Positions 1-5,172 of a stretch of DNA of 8,762 bases are shown in pieces. Below the pieces are notes generated by a model. It ran no database searches and had not been told where the DNA came from. It was given only the letters and a program-made list of their open reading frames with translations. Position 1 is the first letter of the stretch, and every line of letters begins with the position of its first letter. The DNA lies in contig JALSIO010000779.1 of NCBI GenBank assembly GCA_026989995.1, positions 1 through 8,762 of the forward strand. The letters run 5' to 3'. Position numbers and translations under genes: made by a program. This DNA comes from Myxococcales bacterium. Its GTDB lineage: Bacteria; Myxococcota_A; UBA9160; JALSIO01.

Positions 1-1928
1 TCCGAGCGCACGTTGATCACGCACCACTCGTCCTCGCCCGCGCACGGGTAGACGCCCCAGGGCGCGCCCCGCGGGCTCCGGTTGCCCTGCGGGCGGACGC
101 TGCCGGGTTCCAGGCTCTCCCGCGCGAAGAGGTCGGCCAGGAGGTTGATCGGCGTCTCGAACTGCGCCGCGTCGAAGTGGCTGCCCCCGCCGCCCCGCTC
201 CCGGTGGAGCCAGCCCGCCAGGATCGAGATCGCGCCGAGCCGGCCCACCAGGTGGTCCGGGTGCACCGCCGTCGAGCCGGCCGGGCGGTCTTCGTCCTCC
301 GGGTAGTTCCAGAGGTGCTGCAGCCCGCTCACCGGGTGGGTGTTGGGGCCGTAGCCGATCCAGTCCTTCCAGGGCCCGAAGCTCCCGAGGCTCTGGCTCG
401 AGAAGCTCACCAGGCCGGGGTGGAGCTCGCGCAGGCGGGCCGGCCCGAAGCCCAGCCGCTCGAAGGTGCCCGTGGCGCTGTTCTCGATGAAGGCGTCCGA
501 GCGGCGCACCAGCTCCTCCATCAGGGCCCGTCCCCGATCCGTGCGCAGGTCCACGCCGAAGCTCTTCTTGGAGCGGTTGGAGGAGAGAAAGGACGGGTTC
601 ATGTAGCTGCTCATGATCACCCGGATGAAGTCCGGAGCCCGCCGCGACTCGACCTTGATCACCTCGGCGCCGAACTCGGCCAGGATCCGGCCGGCCTCCA
701 CCCCGACGGCCCCGACCCCGCAGTCGATCACGCGGCGTCCACGAAGCGGGTACCCGTCCGGCGAGGGCTGCGGCGCGCGGTCGAGAAGCGCCTCGAGCTC
801 GGCGCGCCCCTCGGTCCGGGAGAAGCCGCCCGTCCCCAGCTCCCCGAGCTCCGGGGGGCCGACCTCCGGCCCCGCCCGCCGGCCGTCCACGGTGAGGAAG
901 CCCGAGGGCACGCGCGCCGCGATTCCGGGCGCGAGCGGGAGCGGGCGGAAGGTCCCCCGCGCCTCGCTGTGCTCGTTCTCGATCACCTCCCGCGGGCGCA
1001 GCAGCGGGGTGCAGGGGATGCCCCGGCGCTGCGCCTCGGAGGCGACCTCCACCTTCCGCTTGTCGGCGAAGAAGCCTTCAAGGAAGCGGACGATCCTGGG
1101 AAGGTCGACGAGCCGGTTGACGAAGTGATCGTACTTCGGATCCGAGAGCTCCTCGGGGTGCCCCACCCACTCGAGCAGCGCCCGCCAGTGGCTCGGGACC
1201 AGGATGATCATCCGCACGAAGCCGTCGGCGCAGCGGTAGAGGGTGTAGATCCCCGAGCCCGCGCGGTGCCCGAGGTTGGGCTGGAGCGAGTAGTTGGGAA
1301 TCGACCAGTCCGCGAGCCCGGCCACGGCCTCCAGGATCGAGACGTCGAGGTGCTGCCCGAGCCCGGTTCGCAGCCGCTGGTGCAGGCCGAGAAGCGCGGC
1401 GAGGGCGCCGGCGATTCCGCCCACGTCGGCGGCGAGGCTCCCCGGGATCACCACCGGGGGCTTCTCCGGGATGCCGGCGCGGTAGAGCATCCCGCCCATG
1501 GCCACGCCGACCATGTCGGTGCCGACGTAGCCCGCGTAGGGGCCGTCCTGCCCGAAATCGCTGATGCGGGTGATCACGAGCCCCGGATGCCGCTCGAGCA
1601 GCACCTCGGGCCCGAGGCCGAGGGCTTCGAGCGCGCCGGGGCGCCCGGATTCCACGAGCACCTCGGCCTCTCCGAGCAGGCCGAGGAAGCGCGCCCGGCC
1701 CGTCGGCGTGCGGAGGTCCACGAGGGCGCCCCGCTTGCCCGCGTTCCGGACCGCGAAGTAGAGGCTGGTGCGCCCGTCCGGCGCGAAGGGGGGCAGCCGC
1801 CGGGAGATCGCCCCTTGCGGGGGCTCCAGGCGGATCACCTCGGCTCCGAGGTCGGCGAGCAGCCGCCCGCAGAGCTCCCCCTTCTCGTCGGCCATGTCGA
1901 GAACGCGCAGCCCGCGGAGCGGCTTCAC
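1..1928 (-). CDS. Two-domain CaiB/BaiF (family III) CoA-transferase, 3' end outside the window
   Basis: Family III CoA-transferases move CoA between carboxylic acids through an aspartyl-CoA thioester. The frame is read from GTG 1928 to the left edge (642 complete codons, no stop). An AGGGGAG ribosome site at 1934-1940 lies 5 nt upstream. Residues 1-380 form one complete CaiB-like domain: an N-terminal GLRVLDMAD and LLADLGAEVIRLEPP region, the NAGKRGALVDLRTPTGR signature (62-78), and SDFGQDGPYAGYVGTDMVG, whose Asp138 fits the catalytic aspartate position. From about residue 393 the fold restarts (RRVIDCGVGAVGVEAGRILA, then IKVES), giving a second CaiB-like half. Usual single-domain members are about 400 residues, so this is a fused form. 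In the second half the matching stretch reads GYGPNTHPVSGL (525-536) with no aspartate, so it may be structural or substrate-binding. The acyl substrate cannot be told. The family call is firm. Confidence 0.93.
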   Translation of the reverse strand, partial: MKPLRGLRVLDMADEKGELCGRLLADLGAEVIRLEPPQGAISRRLPPFAPDGRTSLYFAVRNAGKRGALVDLRTPTGRARFLGLLGEAEVLVESGRPGALEALGLGPEVLLERHPGLVITRISDFGQDGPYAGYVGTDMVGVAMGGMLYRAGIPEKPPVVIPGSLAADVGGIAGALAALLGLHQRLRTGLGQHLDVSILEAVAGLADWSIPNYSLQPNLGHRAGSGIYTLYRCADGFVRMIILVPSHWRALLEWVGHPEELSDPKYDHFVNRLVDLPRIVRFLEGFFADKRKVEVASEAQRRGIPCTPLLRPREVIENEHSEARGTFRPLPLAPGIAARVPSGFLTVDGRRAGPEVGPPELGELGTGGFSRTEGRAELEALLDRAPQPSPDGYPLRGRRVIDCGVGAVGVEAGRILAEFGAEVIKVESRRAPDFIRVIMSSYMNPSFLSSNRSKKSFGVDLRTDRGRALMEELVRRSDAFIENSATGTFERLGFGPARLRELHPGLVSFSSQSLGSFGPWKDWIGYGPNTHPVSGLQHLWNYPEDEDRPAGSTAVHPDHLVGRLGAISILAGWLHRERGGGGSHFDAAQFETPINLLADLFARESLEPGSVRPQGNRSPRGAPWGVYPCAGEDEWCVINVRS

Positions 1929-1972
1929 GAGATCTCCCCTGCCCGGACCCGGTCGCCCCAGGGTCGCCGAAA

Positions 1973-2006
1973 GCCCGCCGCGCGACCACCCGGACGCGCG
2001 GCGGGC
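1973..2006 (-). terminator. Perfect 12-bp inverted repeat, possible weak terminator
   Basis: GCCCGCCGCGCG (1973-1984) and CGCGCGGCGGGC (1995-2006) pair perfectly around a 10-nt loop. Read on the minus strand the stem is followed by TTT and then CGG, so the U-tract is very short. It lies between the stop of the small membrane protein gene (2058) and the start of the CoA-transferase gene (1928). It could attenuate read-through between them or be a structured mRNA element. GGTCGCC at 1962-1968 can also pair with GGCGACC at 2004-2010, so alternative foldings exist. The inverted repeat is seen directly; the terminator role is a guess. Confidence 0.4.
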
Positions 2007-2057
2007 GACCTGGAAGGGACCCGGTCCGTCACCCCGAGGCCGGCCGGACGGGGAAGC

Positions 2058-2504
2058 TCAGCGCGCGCCGCCGGGAACGGGCCGGAGCGGCCGCCGGAGC
2101 GGAGGGGGCGGCCGGCGGGGGAGCGAGGACGCGGGCGCGCGACCTCGCCCGGGTGCCGGGACCAGGGCGGCCCCGACGCCCACCAGCGCCGCGAGCTCGA
2201 GGCCGAGGAGCCCGGCGAGCAGGAGGGCACCGGCGGCCGAGACGGCACCGCCCCCGAGGGCGAAGGCAGCGCTGCAGACGACGGCGCCGAGGAGCGTCGC
2301 CGCGACAGGGCCGAGCACGACCGGGACGGCCCACCGGAGGAGTCCGCTTCCCGGGGCCGCGGTGCTCCCTCTCGTGGAGCGCGACCGGCAGCCGGAAACG
2401 TCCGGCGTGCGCTGGCGCCTCGCGGCAGCCGGGGCCCCGGGCAATCGGACCGGGCCAGCTCGTCGAATCGGGTTCATCGGGTCGGGTCGTCGGCGGGCAG
2501 ACAC
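2058..2504 (-). CDS. Small uncharacterised membrane protein (148 aa)
   Basis: I do not recognise a family. GTG 2504 is chosen as the start because an excellent ribosome site, GGAGAGGAGG (2511-2520), lies 6 nt upstream. A longer reading from GTG 2561 would begin inside the palindrome described below, and ATG 2477 has no ribosome site. The product has an Arg/Pro-rich N-terminus (1-55), then two hydrophobic segments at about 57-82 and 86-115 rich in Ala, Gly, Leu and Val, and a basic Pro-rich tail (118-148). This suggests a two-pass inner-membrane protein with basic ends. Third codon positions in the hydrophobic part are almost all G or C in this frame, which supports coding. It is co-oriented with the CoA-transferase gene 129 bp downstream and may share its transcript. 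Function unknown. Confidence 0.6.
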   Translation of the reverse strand: MSARRRPDPMNPIRRAGPVRLPGAPAAARRQRTPDVSGCRSRSTRGSTAAPGSGLLRWAVPVVLGPVAATLLGAVVCSAAFALGGGAVSAAGALLLAGLLGLELAALVGVGAALVPAPGRGRAPASSLPRRPPPPLRRPLRPVPGGAR

Positions 2505-2546
2505 GGGGGGCCTCCTCTCCGGGCCAGCCCCCACCCAGCCGGCTTG

Positions 2547-2562
2547 TGTGACCCAGGTCACA
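2547..2562. promoter_or_regulatory. CRP/FNR-family-type operator palindrome
   Basis: TGTGACCCAGGTCACA is a 7-bp perfect inverted repeat around CA and matches the classical CRP core TGTGA-N6-TCACA at every defined position. It lies 43 bp upstream of the GTG of the leftward membrane protein gene. Rightward, GATAAT at 2586-2591 would be a plausible -10 with a start near 2598, which puts the palindrome centre (2554.5) about 43.5 bp upstream, close to the -41.5 of class II CRP promoters. TGCTATATC at 2572-2580 is a second, weaker extended -10 candidate. No similar -10 is evident leftward between the site and the GTG. The palindrome is certain; the regulator and promoter are inferred. Confidence 0.55.
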
Positions 2563-2649
2563 TCCGAGGCCTGCTATATCGGGTGGATAATCCCTCAGGT
2601 TGAGCCCCGAGGCCGCCGGAACCGGAAGGTGCGAAGCAGGATCCTGGGG

Positions 2650-2667
2650 AGCCCCCGAAGGGGTGCT
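2650..2667. repeat. Short hairpin, TTCG-loop type on the minus strand
   Basis: AGCCCCCGAAGGGGTGCT folds into a CCCC/GGGG stem with flanking AGC/GCT pairing and one bulged T. On the minus strand the loop reads C-TTCG-G, a very stable tetraloop. There is no T-tract on either side, so a classical intrinsic terminator is not claimed. It follows a perfect palindrome CAGGATCCTG (2637-2646) and precedes the larger hairpin at 2688-2710, so this spacer is unusually rich in self-complementary sequence. Confidence 0.4.
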
Positions 2668-2687
2668 GTACCGGCCACGCAGCCCCG

Positions 2688-2710
2688 CCCCGGACCTCCG
2701 GGGTCCGGGG
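2688..2710. repeat. Perfect 9-bp hairpin (CCCCGGACC/GGTCCGGGG)
   Basis: CCCCGGACC (2688-2696) pairs perfectly with GGTCCGGGG (2702-2710) around the loop TCCGG. If a rightward transcript starts near 2598 this would be in its 5' leader; if a leftward gene ends at 2733 it would be just past its stop. No T-tract follows on either strand. The stem is seen directly; its role is unknown. Confidence 0.5.
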
Positions 2711-2732
2711 GCCGGAAACCCGACCCCGGCCG

Positions 2733-3099
2733 CTAGCTTCTCGGGGGCGGGGAGATGATGATCGGGACGGGAAGACCGCAGCGCCGGCACGAGATCGCGT
2801 GCCGCCGGCCCCGGATGCAGATCGCGCTCTGGCGGAGCCGGAACGAGATGGCGAGCCGGCGAAGCCGGACCGAGATCCCGAGCCACCGCGTCCCGTCGCG
2901 GGCCCGCACGAGCCCGGAGCCCATCCGCGTTGCGCGCGGCGAAGCCGGCCGCTTCGGCTCCCTGGCGGTCGGCTCTCCGATCCGCAAGGCGGCCTCGTCC
3001 ATCCCCAGTGTCCAAAGCTCCCGCGAGATGGCCCGCGCGGGCGTCCACGCCCCGGGCCGCCGCCCCTCGGGCTCGGGCGCGGTCCTCCGGGCCCCACCC
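2733..3099. other. Ambiguous open region; possible small gene on either strand
   Basis: No confident gene can be assigned here, although both strands stay open with G or C at about 90% of the same third positions. Rightward, the frame of the downstream gene is open from ATG 2755/2758 (GGGGAG directly upstream), which would add about 115 Arg/Ser-rich residues to that protein. Leftward, a frame open from 3218 ends at a TAG at 2733-2735. Its best internal start, ATG 3002, would give 89 residues that include a CRRC pair near the C-terminus, but its ribosome site is poor. Neither product looks like a family I know. First and second codon positions do not separate the two readings by eye. The region includes the 27-bp tandem repeat reported separately. 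Confidence 0.35.
2764..2898. repeat. 27-bp tandem repeat, about five degenerate copies
   Basis: Units begin at 2764, 2791, 2818, 2845 and 2872, exactly 27 bp apart. The clearest mark is the unit start: GAGATCGCG, CAGATCGCG, GAGATGGCG and GAGATCCCG. This is followed by a GCCGGCG(A/G)AGCCGGA-like tail in the middle copies; the first and last units are the most degenerate. As 27 is a multiple of three, the array encodes nine-residue repeats in any frame. Leftward it reads LGISVRLRR, LAISFRLRQ, SAICIRGRR, HAISCRRCG. Rightward it reads EIACRRPRM, QIALWRSRN, EMASRRSRT. The constant period with diverged sequence suggests an old duplication held to codon phase, though not which strand is read. Confidence 0.65.
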
Positions 3100-3714
3100 G
3101 TGACGGCGCGGCGCGGCACCGGCCGACCGGTGGTGCGCGTCAACCGCGCGCCAGTCCTGACCCTCTGGGGCGCGGTGGTGGCCGAGCGGCTCGGCTTCGA
3201 CTGGGAGGAAGCCCTCACCCTCGGCCGTGCGCTCGCGGGCCTGAACGCCTACGCGAAGGGCGTGCGCCTCGGTCTCTTCCACCCGACACCCAGGGCGGTC
3301 GCGGAGCGGCGGCGGAGGGCGGCCTCCGGGGAGGGGGTCACCGTCGACCTGATGCACCGGGCGATTCCGGCGCTGCAGACGCCCGAGGGCATCCGGGCCA
3401 TGAGCCGCGGGCGACCCATCCCGCCGGAAAGCGTCGAGCGCTACCTGCGCGCCCGCTTCGGCGAGCACTACGAGGCGGCGCTCTCCGCCATGCGCGAGCT
3501 CGCCCGCTCGCTCCCGCCCCGCCGGCTCGCGGTCGAGGCCTTCCACCTCTACGAGCAGTTCCGCCCCGAGGTCCCGCCGGGCCGTCGGGGCTGGGGCGCG
3601 GCCGGGGAGCTCGACCTCGGGCGCATCCGGGCCCTCGCGCGGGCCGGCGCAGAGGTCCTCGCAAGCCGCCGGGGGCCCCCGCACGGGCCCGCCCGACGGC
3701 GGGAGGACACGTGA
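3100..3714 (+). CDS. Conserved-looking protein of unknown function (about 204 aa)
   Basis: I cannot name a domain. The part from about residue 12 reads like a folded, conserved protein: RVNRAPVLTLWGAVVAERLG, then DWEEALTLGRALAGLNAYAKG, a middle IPALQTPEGIRAMSRG segment, a helical stretch around YLRARFGEHYEAALSAMREL, and FRPEVPPGRRGWGAAGELDL near the end. It looks soluble and mostly helical, without signal peptide or membrane segments. The start is uncertain. GTG 3100 is used because it leaves a short leader before the conserved block; GTG 3130/3133 would be shorter and ATG 2755/2758 much longer, and only the last has any purine-rich upstream sequence. Its TGA overlaps the GTG of the next gene (GTGA, 3711-3714), so it is probably translationally coupled to the cyclase and may act with it. 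Confidence 0.75.
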   Translation: MTARRGTGRPVVRVNRAPVLTLWGAVVAERLGFDWEEALTLGRALAGLNAYAKGVRLGLFHPTPRAVAERRRRAASGEGVTVDLMHRAIPALQTPEGIRAMSRGRPIPPESVERYLRARFGEHYEAALSAMRELARSLPPRRLAVEAFHLYEQFRPEVPPGRRGWGAAGELDLGRIRALARAGAEVLASRRGPPHGPARRREDT

Positions 3715-4625
3715 GCCGGGACCCGCGCGACGCCGACGAGCGGGCCGTGGCCGAGATGCACCGGACCCTCTCGAACTGGGGCCGATGGGGGGAGGGCGAC
3801 CGGATCGGCACCCTCCACCACTTGACGCCCGAACGCGTCGCCCGGGCCGCGGGCCTCGTCCGCCGGGGCCGGACCGTCTCCTGCTCCCGGCCGCTTCCCA
3901 CCGATCCGGCCGTGGACAACCCGAGGCCGGTGCTGCACCACATGATCGGCACGGCCAGCGAGGGCTACGGCGCGGACTTCTTCGCCGTGGCCTCCCATGG
4001 CTATGCGGTGAGCCACATCGACGCCCTCTGCCACATCTTCCACGAGGGCCGGCTCTACGGCGGCGAACCCGCAGCCCGGGTGACGGCCCACGGCGCCGAG
4101 GTGCTCTCGATCGACGCGCTTCGCGACGGCGTGGTGGGGCGCGGCGTGCTGCTCGACATTCCCACCTGCCGCGGGCTTCCCTGGCTCGAGCCCGGCGAGC
4201 CGATCTATCCAGACGACCTCGAGGCCGCCGAGCGCGACCTCGGCGCCTCGGTGGAGCCGGGGGATCTGCTGCTGGTGCGCACGGGCCGCTTCGCCCGGCG
4301 GGAAGCGCGGGGGCCCTGGGATCCCCACGAGGCCCTCGCCGGCCTCCAGGCCGCCTGCCTCCCCTGGCTTCAGGAACGCGCCGTGGCGGTGCTCGGAAGC
4401 GATGGCGTTTCGGATGTCGTCCCCTCGCGAACCGGCGCCTTCCGCCTCCCCATCCACTCGGTCGCCATCACCGCGATGGGGCTCCACCTGCTCGACAACC
4501 TCGACCTCGAGCGCCTCGCCGTCGCCTGCCGGGAGGAGGCGCGCTATCAGTTCCTCCTGCTGGTCGCGCCCCTCGTGCTCGTGGGCGGAACCGCGTCCCC
4601 GGTGAACCCGATCGCCGTCTTCTGA
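3711..4625 (+). CDS. Cyclase-family (kynurenine formamidase-like) metal-dependent hydrolase
   Basis: The 304-residue product matches the cyclase fold (Pfam PF04199 type), whose members include bacterial kynurenine formamidase and isatin hydrolase and hydrolyse amide or lactone bonds with a bound divalent metal. GTG 3711 is preceded by GGGAGG (3701-3706). Diagnostic residues are the metal-site block SHIDALCH (His102, Asp104, His108) with His96 just upstream, a C-terminal PIHSVAITAMGLHLLDNLDL (His249, Asp262-Asn263-Leu264 in place of the common Glu-Asn-Leu), and an ending of GGTASPVNPIAVF. The N-terminal NWGRWGEGDRIGTLHHLTPE also resembles members of this subgroup. It is a cytoplasmic enzyme by the lack of a signal peptide. 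The substrate is unknown, and kynurenine formamidase activity should not be assumed because no other tryptophan pathway gene is present. Confidence 0.88.
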   Translation: MSRDPRDADERAVAEMHRTLSNWGRWGEGDRIGTLHHLTPERVARAAGLVRRGRTVSCSRPLPTDPAVDNPRPVLHHMIGTASEGYGADFFAVASHGYAVSHIDALCHIFHEGRLYGGEPAARVTAHGAEVLSIDALRDGVVGRGVLLDIPTCRGLPWLEPGEPIYPDDLEAAERDLGASVEPGDLLLVRTGRFARREARGPWDPHEALAGLQAACLPWLQERAVAVLGSDGVSDVVPSRTGAFRLPIHSVAITAMGLHLLDNLDLERLAVACREEARYQFLLLVAPLVLVGGTASPVNPIAVF

Positions 4626-4764
4626 GTCGACGGCGGCGTGGGAAGCGCACGGCCCTCCGCGCCGGGCGCGCCGGGGCGCTCCCCGCCGCGGGGCGGCGCG
4701 ATCGAGGCCCGTCTTCCGGGCGACGCCGGGCCGTCCACCCGAGCTACGGCAAAGGAGAAGGTCC

Positions 4765-5172
4765 ATGGAGATCGAAGGCGGCTGCTACTGCGGCGCCGTG
4801 CGCTACCGCGCCGAGGGGGAACCGCTCTTCCGCGGGCAGTGCCACTGCCGGGAGTGCCAGTACATCTCGGGGGGTGGCCCCAACCTCACGATGGCCATGC
4901 CCGAGGCCGGCTTCCGCTACACCCGGGGTGAACCCCGCGCCTTCCGGCGGCCGGATCTCGAAAGCCCGGTGACCCGCGAGTTCTGCGGCGAGTGCGGCAC
5001 CCACCTGCTGAGCCGCGCTCCCGGGGTCCCCGGCGCCGTCCTCCTCAAGGTCGGAACCCTCGACGACCCCGCGGCCTTCGGCATGCCCCAGGTCGCGATC
5101 TACACCTGCGACATGCAGCCCTTCCACGTGATTCCGGAAGGGGTGGCGCGATTCGATCGCGTGCCGGGCTAG
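4765..5172 (+). CDS. GFA/CENP-V-fold zinc-binding protein (135 aa)
   Basis: The family (PF04828) is named after glutathione-dependent formaldehyde-activating enzyme, but most small members have no proven activity. ATG 4765 follows AAGGAGAAGG (4752-4761). All the zinc-ligand cysteines are visible: Cys7-x-Cys9 in GGCYCGAVRY, Cys26-His-Cys28-x2-Cys31 in GQCHCRECQ, and Cys74-x2-Cys77 in EFCGECGTHL. The remainder fits the family in length and order, including VLLKVGTLDDP and a late IYTCDMQPFH. It is probably cytoplasmic. It lies 139 bp after the cyclase gene, in the same direction, with its own good ribosome site. It may belong to the same transcript, although the gap allows a separate promoter. 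Its stop shares CTAG with the convergent gene. Confidence 0.9.
   Translation: MEIEGGCYCGAVRYRAEGEPLFRGQCHCRECQYISGGGPNLTMAMPEAGFRYTRGEPRAFRRPDLESPVTREFCGECGTHLLSRAPGVPGAVLLKVGTLDDPAAFGMPQVAIYTCDMQPFHVIPEGVARFDRVPG

Noticed and set aside
177..2603. 808-codon open frame on the plus strand, antisense to the CoA-transferase
   Set aside because: It is a product of GC-rich composition opposite a real gene. Its translation is low-complexity Arg/Ala/Pro/Gly sequence with no domain, while the opposite strand shows clear CaiB motifs throughout.
2605..2690. Cobalamin or other known riboswitch in the spacer (GGTGCGAAG and GGCCACG looked suggestive)
   Set aside because: The conserved boxes and their order do not match; only generic GC-rich hairpins remain.
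2764..2898. CRISPR array
   Set aside because: The 27-bp units are contiguous and diverged, with no spacers between identical repeats and no cas gene nearby.
2799..3710. Reading the cyclase as a 608-residue protein from position 2799
   Set aside because: The first 300 residues of that frame overlap the better-looking unknown gene in another frame and are Pro/Arg/Gly-rich. GTG 3711 with GGGAGG gives the normal family length.
4626..4764. Terminator or promoter between the cyclase and GFA genes
   Set aside because: GC-rich partial inverted repeats occur around 4675-4705, but there is no clean stem with a T-tract and no -35/-10 pair. Only the GFA ribosome site is clear.
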